This document shows, piece after piece, positions 22,231 through 29,439 of a DNA stretch of 34,169 bases (within the stretch, counting starts at the first letter, position 1; each line of letters opens with the position of its first letter). The position numbers were made by a program, and so were the translations under genes. Below the pieces are notes generated by a model. That model did not search any database, was not told the origin of the DNA, and saw nothing but the letters and a program-made list of their open reading frames with translations. The stretch comes from Primorskyibacter sedentarius (GTDB taxonomy: Bacteria; Pseudomonadota; Alphaproteobacteria; Rhodobacterales; Rhodobacteraceae), in assembly GCF_004342065.1 (NCBI RefSeq), contig NZ_SLZU01000030.1:1-34169 (forward strand), given 5' to 3'.

Positions 22231-22322
22231 GTATTGAATCAAAAAGTACAACTACACGTTGTGCGGCTCTCACATCCGGGAGAGATCAAAATTTCACCAA
22301 TTCTGGTAGAAAGGACATAGCT

Positions 22323-22562
22323 GTGGATCACAGTTCAGCAGACAAGATGAAGACCCTCGATCAAACCGCTTTCGCAGCTGACGGGGCTCATGCAGATGGA
22401 GACATTCTGGATGCTTTGGTTTGGATATTAGATGGCACTTCAGAAGTGCTTGTAGCCCGTAGGTGGCGGATCCCAAGTGACGACTTCAGGGTGGACTGGT
22501 GTGTCCCGGATGGGTTTGTAGGAGGGCGTGTCTTGTACTTGGAATTTGTTGGAGACGAATGA
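22323..22562 (+). CDS. Small hypothetical protein
   Basis: A 79-residue acidic protein. GTG 22323 has AAGGA (22311-22315) seven bases upstream, a good initiation site. The sequence has no membrane segment or known motif; VWILDGTSEVLVARRWRIPSDDF and RVLYLEFVGDE suggest a small alpha/beta domain. It is divergent from the membrane protein gene, 92 bp away, so it may be co-regulated. I do not recognise it. Confidence 0.5.
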   Translation: MDHSSADKMKTLDQTAFAADGAHADGDILDALVWILDGTSEVLVARRWRIPSDDFRVDWCVPDGFVGGRVLYLEFVGDE

Positions 22563-22992
22563 ATTCAGTGTTTTAGGTGCTCACGCGCGCAGCAACGGTA
22601 GCGCGAACGCAAAATGGCTGCTAAGCCGTTTGCAAAGTTTCCAAGCGGGGGCGCCTATGGAAGAGAAGATGTTGCTGCCAGTCTATCATGTCAATAGCGC
22701 CAAAGAGGCCTTGGCATCATCGAGTACGATGGAAGTGACCTGCAAAAAGAGCGTTCACAAAGTGGGAACGAACTGGCTAGGCACGTGGACATTCGTAGTG
22801 ATAACGCCGGTTGAGGGCGCGCCAGACAACCGAGCTCCGCTGGTTAAATGGCGGAATCTCGAGCCTAAGGTCATTACGACTATCAATGGCCTTACCGGGC
22901 TGGCCGTCGAAGTGGGCGCCCACATTCCAGAATTTCCACTACTTGAGGGCCAAGTTGCATTTTGGAAGGGTGGTTCAAGGCAAGGGAGTTGA
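22528..22992 (+). CDS. Hypothetical protein overlapping previous small gene
   Basis: A 154-residue ORF that overlaps the previous gene by 35 bases if it begins at GTG 22528 (AGGAGG only two bases before). A later start at ATG 22657 would give 111 residues and avoid the overlap. The C-terminal half is the more protein-like: STMEVTCKKSVHK, NWLGTWTFVVITP, RNLEPKVITTINGLTG, EFPLLEGQVAFWK. I do not recognise the family. The overlap might also mark an old frameshift between two halves of one gene. Confidence 0.4.
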   Translation: MSCTWNLLETNEFSVLGAHARSNGSANAKWLLSRLQSFQAGAPMEEKMLLPVYHVNSAKEALASSSTMEVTCKKSVHKVGTNWLGTWTFVVITPVEGAPDNRAPLVKWRNLEPKVITTINGLTGLAVEVGAHIPEFPLLEGQVAFWKGGSRQGS

Positions 22993-23101
22993 TCTGGCGA
23001 ACCGCTACAATCGTTGATCAGGTCGAGAAGGCCGCACCCGGGACTATGACCAGACTAATGGCCTCCAGATATCAATGTTCGTTTCTTCCGGATCTTTCGA
23101 G

Positions 23102-23740
23102 TTAATGCATGGTGCAGCGAATGTCGGCAGTTCGCGCCACCTGCGGGCGCGGGCGCAGGTACCAGTACCAGATGCGGTAGGCTTCCAACAGGCCGAGCGG
23201 CACGAAGTGGACAAGCGCCGGGCCAAGCCCACCCCAGTCGTGCAGCGCCGCCCAGTGCAGCAGGGTCAGGACGGCGGCCGCATAGGTCGTGCGCTGCAGC
23301 GTCTTCCAGTTGCGGCCCATCTTTCGAACAAAGTAGTCCGAAGAGGTCACGGCCAGCGGCACGAAGATTAGGAAGGCGAACCAGCCGGTCCAGATGTAGA
23401 GTTTCGGCAGGTCGGCCACGACCTTTTGCACGGTGCCAAGGTCGACCAAATACAGCACTGTGTGCGCCAACGCGTAAAAGAATGCCGCGACACCGAAGTA
23501 GCGGCGGTTCTTCTTGAGCCAGCGCGGCCCGCGCCAGCCCTTGAAGACCAATGCCAGCGGCGAGGCCAGCATGGCGATGATCATAAAGCGCGCGCCGAAC
23601 TCGCCGGTCGGGTGCAGGGCCTCGTGGATGGCGGCAGCGGCGGCCTCGGCGTCAGCCGCGCCCAGGATGCTTGCGAGGATGCCGAGGCCCGGCAGCGTCA
23701 TCAGCGCCCAGAGCCAGTAGGGAGAGAGTCGTGACAGCAT
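23102..23740 (-). CDS. MsrQ-like haem-binding membrane protein (YedZ family)
   Basis: A 212-residue polytopic membrane protein of the ferric-reductase-like/MsrQ group, which passes electrons across the inner membrane through haem. Typical family wording is HPTGEFGARFMIIAMLASPLAL, RRYFGVAAFFYALAHTVLYLV (haem-ligand His), and LQRTTYAAAVLTLLHWAALH (further His). About five to six helices are predicted. MsrQ normally partners MsrP (YedY), but no msrP is visible here; instead it closes an operon of a QorB-like reductase and SnoaL proteins, so its electron acceptor may differ. AAAGG lies eight bases before ATG 23740. Confidence 0.82.
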   Translation of the reverse strand: MLSRLSPYWLWALMTLPGLGILASILGAADAEAAAAAIHEALHPTGEFGARFMIIAMLASPLALVFKGWRGPRWLKKNRRYFGVAAFFYALAHTVLYLVDLGTVQKVVADLPKLYIWTGWFAFLIFVPLAVTSSDYFVRKMGRNWKTLQRTTYAAAVLTLLHWAALHDWGGLGPALVHFVPLGLLEAYRIWYWYLRPRPQVARTADIRCTMH

Positions 23741-23827
23741 GTCTGTTGCCTTTCTTGGAGTGGTCGCGTCGGCGACCCCATAGATGGGTTGGTGCTGATA
23801 CGCTGCAGCGCAGGAGGTCCGTCGCGC

Positions 23828-24676
23828 TCAGGCGCGGAGCGAGAGAAAATAATCTTCCCAGGATTGGTGCGGGCGACCGGTGACCTTTGCAAAGTCACCC
23901 GGCCGGTCATAGGCCCCTTGGCGGATGCCCTCGTAGATGCCGCCGATGATCGGGCCGATGAAATCGCCCAGCTCGGTGCTGCGGTCGGCGACGAAATCTT
24001 CGGAGGTCATCTCGCGGTAGGTCAGGTCGGTGCCGAAAGTGCTGTTCAGGTAGCCTGCCAGTCTTCCTTGCGTGATCGGCGTGCCGTTCAAGTCATAGGT
24101 CCCGCCGTTCAGATCGTCGCGCGTCAGCAGAGCGGCATAGGCATGGGCAAGTTCCGACCGCGTGGTGTAGCCGCATTTGCCGGTTCCGGCGCTGTTGGCG
24201 ATCTCACCGCGAGCCTCGTAGTTGTCGATGTATTCGATATCCGGCTCGATATAGATGCCGTTGCGCCCGATGGCCCAGTCCAGCCCGCTGGCGCGAATGT
24301 CCGCCTCTGTCCGCCGGTTGCTTTGCACCACCGGTGAAAAGCGCGTGCCTTCTTCGGGACCGATGATGCTGGTATAGACCAGCTTCTGGACACCGGCGGC
24401 GCGGGCGGCGTCGATCACGTTGCGGTGCTGCTGGATGCGGTCCTCGGGCGGGGCCATGCCCGAGACGATCAGCAGAGCGTCGACCCCGGCCAGCGAGGCT
24501 TGCAGCTGTTCGGGCCGGTCATAATCGCCTGGGCGCAGCTCGATGCTCAGGTCGGTGACCCTGCCGGGCGTTCGGGCCAGCCCGATGACGGGGTCGCCGC
24601 CCGGCAAGGCAATCAGTTTGCGGGCGATCTCGTGGCCAAGCTGGCCCGATACGGCGGTAACTGCATAGGTCGTCAT
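23828..24676 (-). CDS. QorB/NmrA-like NAD(P)-binding oxidoreductase
   Basis: A 282-residue atypical short-chain dehydrogenase-like protein. The N-terminal Rossmann start TAVSGQLGHEIARKLIAL (GxxGxxG-type) binds NAD(P)H; the loop GDYDRPEQLQASLAGVDALLIVSG and VYTSIIGPEEGTRFSPVV are NmrA/QorB traits. QorB-type members reduce quinones; others act as redox sensors. AGGA lies six bases before ATG 24676, and the long upstream frame to 24940 is out of context. It lies in the five-gene minus-strand operon and probably acts in the same redox or detoxification task. Confidence 0.86.
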   Translation of the reverse strand: MTTYAVTAVSGQLGHEIARKLIALPGGDPVIGLARTPGRVTDLSIELRPGDYDRPEQLQASLAGVDALLIVSGMAPPEDRIQQHRNVIDAARAAGVQKLVYTSIIGPEEGTRFSPVVQSNRRTEADIRASGLDWAIGRNGIYIEPDIEYIDNYEARGEIANSAGTGKCGYTTRSELAHAYAALLTRDDLNGGTYDLNGTPITQGRLAGYLNSTFGTDLTYREMTSEDFVADRSTELGDFIGPIIGGIYEGIRQGAYDRPGDFAKVTGRPHQSWEDYFLSLRA

Positions 24677-24744
24677 GGTTTGTCCTCTATCCGAAGCGAT
24701 GGGCAAAGCCGCCAGAGCCGGCGGCTTTGCCAAAGTTACGCATA

Positions 24745-25236
24745 TCAGCCGTGATAGGCCTGGCTGACGGCAAAGCTGTCCTCGAACCAGTGCCACAGCA
24801 CCACTTGGCCATCGCGGACCTTGGCCCGCAGGGCAAAGGTGAATTCGCCGATTTCCTTGCCGGAATGGGGGATCATGCCGTTCATCTTGCCAAAGACGGC
24901 GACCGTGTCGCCCGAGGCGAAGGCGTCGGTGTTTTCCCACATTGTTGTCTGCAGATTCTCCGAAAACACGCCGAGGAATTTGAAGACATTCTCCTTACCG
25001 GTCGCGCCGCCGATCCACGGCAGACTTTCGTCGCCTTCGTTGTGCCAGACCATGTCATCGGCCATCAGCGCGCTCATCTTTTCCATGTCGCCCGATCCCA
25101 TCGCGCCCATGAAGGCCATGACGGTGTCAAAGCTGGCTTGTGTCTGGTCGTCCATTGTCTGTGCTCCTGCATGTTGTGCGAGAATGGTGGCGAGCGTCGC
25201 GCCAATCGAGGTCTTCAAAAGGGTTCTGCGGTTCAT
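24745..25236 (-). CDS. Exported SnoaL-like protein with twin-arginine signal
   Basis: A 163-residue protein. The N-terminus MNRRTLLKTSIGATLATILA carries an RR-x-L-L-K Tat-type signal ending near HAGAQ. The mature domain (about 28-163) has the SnoaL/NTF2 fold: VMAFMGAMGSGDMEKMSALMADDMVWHNEGD, GKENVFKFLG and GQVVLWHWFEDSFAV. AAGGAG lies six bases before ATG. The Tat signal implies folding, perhaps with a ligand or cofactor, before export. In the same operon is a double-SnoaL protein with a Sec-type signal. Confidence 0.8.
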   Translation of the reverse strand: MNRRTLLKTSIGATLATILAQHAGAQTMDDQTQASFDTVMAFMGAMGSGDMEKMSALMADDMVWHNEGDESLPWIGGATGKENVFKFLGVFSENLQTTMWENTDAFASGDTVAVFGKMNGMIPHSGKEIGEFTFALRAKVRDGQVVLWHWFEDSFAVSQAYHG

Positions 25237-25262
25237 GTCATGCTCCTTGAGGGGCAGGGTGG

Positions 25263-26105
25263 TCAGAATTTTCCGGCTTCGTTATGCGGGGCGTCCGGGC
25301 CGGGCATGGGCGCAATGACGTCCCAGTGCTCGACGATCAGGCCGTCCTCAACGCGGAAGAGGTCGTAGAAGGCGGTCGGTTCACCGCCAAGGGCGCCCTC
25401 GGACAGGGTCAGCACGAAGTTGCCTTCGCCGATCACCTGATGGACCTCGGTGTAGTCCATGGTGGTGCCCTGCTTGGCCATCTCGGCCATGAAGGCTCCA
25501 AAGCCGTCCAGCCCGTCGGCCACCATCGGGTTGTGCTGTGCGTAGTTCGTCGGGTTGATGTACTGGGTAAAGTCCACTTGTTCGTGGTCTATCAGGGCGC
25601 GGGTGATGAACTCTTCGACCTTGGCCTTGTTTGCTTCGGTCTTGTCCAGGTCGGTGATCGCGGTCACGCCGTCGATCTGGGTGCGGCCCGAGGGGTTGGG
25701 GGCGGCCTCGGGGATCAGGTTGTCCCAGTGCTCGGCGATCTTGCCGTCCTCGACGCGGAAGACGTCAAAGGCGATCAACGCTGTTTCGCCAAAGCCCTCG
25801 TAGCGGGCGTGCACGGCCACGATATCATCATCCGCTATGACCCTCACGTAGTCCGCCTTGAAGGTGCCGCTGCCGCCGAGAAAGCCGACGACGCCTTTCT
25901 GCGCCTCGATGCCGTTGGCGAACATCTCATTGTGCTGGATGATGTCCTCGGCAAAATACTGGTCGACGGCTTCGACATCGCCCGCCAGCAGCGTCTTTTC
26001 CAGCGCTTCGAGAGCGAAGGCCTTGTTCTGGGCGTTGTTGGCAAGCGCCGTGAGCGGCAGGGTGGCTAAGATCGCCGCCGAGGCAAAGAGTTGCGTTGGT
26101 TTCAT
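25263..26105 (-). CDS. Exported tandem SnoaL-like protein (two domains)
   Basis: A 280-residue protein with a signal peptide (1-22, ending LTALA before NNAQN) and two SnoaL/NTF2 domains in a row. Domain one is about 25-140: YFAEDIIQHNEMFANG, and FDVFRVEDGKIAEHWDNL. Domain two is about 155-275: YINPTNYAQHNPMVADGLDG, and YDLFRVEDGLIVEHWDVIAP. Both retain QHN and EHWD motifs. Domain two is closer to the stand-alone protein at 9083-9469. AGGAG lies six bases before ATG 26105; the longer frame is not supported. Internal duplication and fusion are the obvious origin. Confidence 0.85.
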   Translation of the reverse strand: MKPTQLFASAAILATLPLTALANNAQNKAFALEALEKTLLAGDVEAVDQYFAEDIIQHNEMFANGIEAQKGVVGFLGGSGTFKADYVRVIADDDIVAVHARYEGFGETALIAFDVFRVEDGKIAEHWDNLIPEAAPNPSGRTQIDGVTAITDLDKTEANKAKVEEFITRALIDHEQVDFTQYINPTNYAQHNPMVADGLDGFGAFMAEMAKQGTTMDYTEVHQVIGEGNFVLTLSEGALGGEPTAFYDLFRVEDGLIVEHWDVIAPMPGPDAPHNEAGKF

Positions 26106-26205
26106 TGTTGTCTCCTCGGGGTGTTTGGACCTGCCCTCTCTGTTCGCGCTCCGGGGTGGGGCGTGTTCGGGCATGTCCTGGGGTGGGAAAGGGTTGGGGC
26201 CGGCG

Positions 26206-26502
26206 TCAGGCCCCGGTGGGTTCGGTCCGGCTCCAGTTCAGGTCCGGGTTTTCGCGAAATGCGAACCGTTCGAGGTGGTTGGTGATCACCTGGATCGTCT
26301 TATCGAGAGCGGGCGCGTCGGCGGCGCTGGCGGTCAGGCCCAGGCCCGCGGTGTCGGCGCGCAGGTCGCACTGTCCGAAGGGCAGCTCGATGTGGCCGGA
26401 GCCGGACTCGAAAGAGACCGGAACCTTATGACCGAAGTGCTTGCACAGCGTGCCCAGGTAGCGTTCGGCGTTTTCCGTCTTGAAGAATGTGCTCGCGTTC
26501 AT
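26206..26502 (-). CDS. DUF2218 family protein
   Basis: A 98-residue protein of the DUF2218 family, recognised by FFKTENAERYLGTLCKHFGHK near the start and GQCDLRADTAGLGLTASAADAPALDKTIQVITNHLERFAF later. The function of the family is not established; it often appears beside iron or redox genes. GGAG lies seven bases before ATG 26502. It is the first gene of the minus-strand operon, adjoining the promoter region shared with the LysR gene. Confidence 0.85.
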   Translation of the reverse strand: MNASTFFKTENAERYLGTLCKHFGHKVPVSFESGSGHIELPFGQCDLRADTAGLGLTASAADAPALDKTIQVITNHLERFAFRENPDLNWSRTEPTGA

Positions 26503-26541
26503 GTCGATGCTCCGTCGTGTTGCAAGGAACATCTATCCCTA

Positions 26542-26555
26542 CCGGATTGATCCGG
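26542..26555. promoter_or_regulatory. Dyad operator between DUF2218 operon and LysR gene
   Basis: CCGGAT-TG-ATCCGG (26542-26555) is a perfect inverted repeat, extended to ACCGGAT and ATCCGGGT. It sits near the middle of the 96-bp divergent region, where a LysR tetramer would be expected to bind. Direct observation of symmetry; identity of the binding protein is inferred. Confidence 0.6.
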
Positions 26556-26598
26556 GTATTCCTTGTTTTCAGAAGTCATAATTCGGGCAGGCGGAACA

Positions 26599-27507
26599 AT
26601 GATCGAGCATCTGCGCCACATGGCGATCTTTGCGCGGGTCGTCGACGAAGGGTCGTTCCGGGCCGCGGCCAAGGCCATCGGCCTTGCGCCGTCCCGCGTC
26701 AGCGAGACGGTTTCGGACCTTGAGGGTTTCCTTGGCGTGACCCTGCTGTACCGCACCACGCGCAAGATCGCCCTGACCAATGAGGGGCGCATGTTCTATG
26801 CCCGCGCCGCAGAGATGCTGCGCAGCGCCGAAAGCGGGTTGAACGAGTTGAACGCCCTGTCGCTGGAACCGGTGGGCGCGTTGCGTGTGTCCATGCCTGC
26901 CTTCATGTCTTCCTCGGCGCTGGCCACCGCCATCGCGGAATTTGTGCGCCGCCACCCGCAGGTCGCCATTTCGCTATGCTTCACCGACGGGCGCACGGAT
27001 CTCCTGGAGGATGGGTATGATGTGAATATCCGCGCCGGGTGGCTGGACGACAGTTCCATGATGTCGCGCAAGTTGGGCGAGAGCGAGCGAGCGCTGGTGG
27101 CCGGGACGGGCTATGCCGCCACCCGACCGCGCCCGTCTCATCCGTCAGAGATGGAGGACTGGGATTGGCTGCGCTATAAGCACCGTTCGGAATATACCAC
27201 GCTGTACGGGTCGGGAGGCGAGACGATCAAGGTTCTGGGTCAGGCCCGGCTGGAAGTCGACAGCATCGACGCACTGTATCACTTCACCTGTCAGAACCTT
27301 GGCGCGGCAGTCCTGCCCGAACACCTTGCCGCCCGGGGTGAGGCCGAGGGCAAGCTGGTGCGCCTGCTACCGGACTGGCAGCTGATTCCGGTGGGCTTTT
27401 TTGCGGTCTGGCCGGATACCTCGCGCCGCGAGAGCCTGACCCTTCTCTTCGTGCGCTTTGTGGCGGAGTGGCAGCCAGGCGTGGTGCCCCAATCAACAAG
27501 AAATTGA
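26599..27507 (+). CDS. LysR-family transcriptional regulator
   Basis: A 302-residue LysR regulator. The N-terminal HTH (about 5-60) is MAIFARVVDEGSFRAAAKAIGLAPSRVSETVSDLEGFLG, with LYRTTRKIALTNEG following. The effector domain (about 88-300) has LRVSMPAFMSSSALATAIAEFVRRHPQV and YHFTCQNLGAAVLPEHLAA. It belongs to the CrgA/AaeR-like branch. Start ATG 26599 with AGGCGG upstream; the longer frame would overlap the divergent promoter. Likely regulator of the adjoining redox/SnoaL operon through the dyad at 26542-26555. Confidence 0.9.
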   Translation: MIEHLRHMAIFARVVDEGSFRAAAKAIGLAPSRVSETVSDLEGFLGVTLLYRTTRKIALTNEGRMFYARAAEMLRSAESGLNELNALSLEPVGALRVSMPAFMSSSALATAIAEFVRRHPQVAISLCFTDGRTDLLEDGYDVNIRAGWLDDSSMMSRKLGESERALVAGTGYAATRPRPSHPSEMEDWDWLRYKHRSEYTTLYGSGGETIKVLGQARLEVDSIDALYHFTCQNLGAAVLPEHLAARGEAEGKLVRLLPDWQLIPVGFFAVWPDTSRRESLTLLFVRFVAEWQPGVVPQSTRN

Positions 27508-27624
27508 TTGCCCGAGTGATCAAACCCGCGTCGACATTGCGCAGCCGATACGAGGTGTATGGATGGAATGGCGTCAGCGTTTACCTCGTTCCTGACCGGA
27601 TCTTGCGTACTCGCATTGGAAACT

Positions 27625-27840
27625 TGCCGAACATCGCAGACGTTCACGCAAAATGCAGCGAAAGTCGGATTTCCGCCCGACCTGCATTTGCTCCGTCGGC
27701 GGGAGGGTTACAAGGCGTGGGTCCGCTTCGGGCTGCCTGCGGTCACCTGCGACGACGACGGCAACTGCCCAGGCCGGTGGTCACGACGCCGCGGTGCCGC
27801 AAGGCGGCAGAGAGCCCATCCCGGTCAATGTGATTTCGTG
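27625..27840. repeat. Mosaic intergenic repeat tract, copy 10
   Basis: Bases 27726-27820 are identical to 2411-2505 except for one base (GTGGT versus GCGGT). The left part (AAATGCAGCGAAAGTCGG, GGGTCCGCTTCGGG) is a variant of the others. The tract lies in the 573-bp gap between the LysR gene and the FAD operon; the rest of that gap, up to about 28020, shows no gene. Confidence 0.8.
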
Positions 27841-28039
27841 CGGCAAGCGCAATCGGCGCTCGAGATGCCGCAGCAGGATGGTCTCTCTCATTGCAATGCG
27901 GCGGCGGAATCAACCCTTCTCACTTCATGCACCGAGGTTAGTGGTGACAGTGCTCGGGATCGTCCGCTTGAACCTAGTCGCGCCGCGAACGTCGCAAACA
28001 CGGCCCAAATAGTCGCTTTCCTGCCCCCTTTCTCAATCG

Positions 28040-28056
28040 ATATATTTTAAATATAT
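28040..28056. promoter_or_regulatory. AT-rich imperfect palindrome at the catabolic operon promoter
   Basis: ATATATTTTAAATATAT (28040-28056) is nearly its own reverse complement. It lies 24 bases before the FAD oxidoreductase start in an otherwise GC-rich stretch. GntR FCD regulators commonly bind short AT-rich dyads, so this is the best operator candidate for the GntR gene at the operon's end. It may also include the -10 element. Confidence 0.4.
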
Positions 28057-28080
28057 TTCTAGCATATCAAGGAGAGCGCC

Positions 28081-29415
28081 ATGCCACACTATCAACCAAG
28101 CCAAGGTTCGGAGCGCTACTGGGATATCCCGGAGTTTGGTGCGTTTGACGTGGTTGTGCTTGGCGGCGGGCCTGCGGGCATCGCAGCGGCGACCACCGCG
28201 GCGGAGGCTGGCCATACGACGCTTCTGATCGAACGGCTGGGTTTTTGCGGCGGCGCGGCAGTGTCGGGCATGTCAGGCACGATCTGCGGGCTCTATATGA
28301 CTGTTGCCGATCCGTTTGTCGCGCAGCCGCAGCAGATCATCTTCGGCTTTGCGGAGCGTTTCCGCGCGGCGCTGGACGCTGAAGGCGGGCTGACCGCACC
28401 GCAGATATACGGCAAGACCTGGGTCACGACCCACGATTGCGCCAAATACAAGAAGGTCTCGACCGACCTGCTGCGTGGCGCTGGCGTGCAGCTTCTCTAT
28501 CACACCGAAATGGTCGACGTGGTCACCGAGGACGACGCGCTGACCGGCCTTGTGCTGCACACGCGATCGGGCTTCACCCGCGTCGCTGCCAAGCGGGTGA
28601 TCGATGCCAGCGGCGATGGCGACGCGGTCTTTCGCATGGGTCTGGGCACGACCAAGGGCAACAACGGCGTCATCCAGAACCCCTCCATGATGTTCAAGAT
28701 CGGCAACGTGGACCGCGAGAGATACCTCGGGTACTGGGGCGAAAACACGATCTCGCCCCCCAAGGTGGTGGAAAAGCTCGAGCGCCGCGACGAACTGCTG
28801 CGCAAGAAGGTCTGGCTGTTCCCAACCGTGAATCCCGGCGAAATTCTTGTCAACGGCACCAAGATCACCGGCTTCGATGGGCGCGACCTCGACGTGACCG
28901 ACCCGGTTGATCATTCCGAGGCCGAGCAGTTCTCGATCTACCAGGCGCGGGCCTTCTTCGACTTCCTCAAGGAAGAGATCCCCGGCTGTGAGGACGCCTA
29001 TTTCATCGACTACGCTCAGGAGGTTGGCGTGCGGCAGACCCGCTCGATCGAAGGAGTGAAGCGGCTGATGAACGACGACGTGGTCAACACCCGCAAGGCA
29101 ACCGACTCGATCGCGAAATCGAGCTGGCCGATTGAGCTGCACTATGGTGCCAAGCCCAAGACCGAATGGCTGGTGGACGATTACTACGACGTGCCCTTTG
29201 CGACGCTGGTTCCCAAAGAGGGTCGCAACGTGATCGTCGCCGGCCGCTGCCTGAGCGCCGAACATGAGGCTTTGGCGAGCTGCCGGGTGACCGCGCAATG
29301 CTTCGAATACGGCCGGGCCGCAGCGCTCGCCGCGAACATGTCGATCCGGGAGGGGATGGCTTTTCAGGCCATTGATGGGGTCGAAATTTCAAATCTCATG
29401 AAAGCCGCCGAGTAA
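28081..29415 (+). CDS. FAD-dependent oxidoreductase (FAD_oxidored family)
   Basis: A 444-residue flavoprotein. The nucleotide-binding motif VVVLGGGPAGIAAATTAAEAGH lies at 24-45, then LLIERLGFCGGAAVSGMSGTICGLY, the hallmark of this family, with VIDASGDGDAVFRMG (the family's ASGDGDVA-type motif) and a closing VIVAGRCLSAEHEALASCRV FAD-ribityl region. It likely oxidises or dehydrogenates a small substrate in the cytoplasm. GGAG lies six bases before ATG 28081. It is the first gene of a plus-strand operon with a BCCT transporter and two enolase-superfamily enzymes; the role as first or late catabolic step is undetermined. Confidence 0.85.
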   Translation: MPHYQPSQGSERYWDIPEFGAFDVVVLGGGPAGIAAATTAAEAGHTTLLIERLGFCGGAAVSGMSGTICGLYMTVADPFVAQPQQIIFGFAERFRAALDAEGGLTAPQIYGKTWVTTHDCAKYKKVSTDLLRGAGVQLLYHTEMVDVVTEDDALTGLVLHTRSGFTRVAAKRVIDASGDGDAVFRMGLGTTKGNNGVIQNPSMMFKIGNVDRERYLGYWGENTISPPKVVEKLERRDELLRKKVWLFPTVNPGEILVNGTKITGFDGRDLDVTDPVDHSEAEQFSIYQARAFFDFLKEEIPGCEDAYFIDYAQEVGVRQTRSIEGVKRLMNDDVVNTRKATDSIAKSSWPIELHYGAKPKTEWLVDDYYDVPFATLVPKEGRNVIVAGRCLSAEHEALASCRVTAQCFEYGRAAALAANMSIREGMAFQAIDGVEISNLMKAAE

Positions 29416-29439
29416 TCGGCACACGTGGAGGAGACAAAC

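Noticed and set aside
20575-22251. Start at TTG 22251 for the membrane protein
   Set aside because: No ribosome site and a hydrophobic extra N-terminus; ATGs at 22230 and 22221 are preferred, though unproven.
27559-28050. A 163-residue plus-strand ORF
   Set aside because: It spans repeat copy 10; its protein is the same Arg/Cys-rich translation found in copies 1 and 3, with no independent coding evidence.
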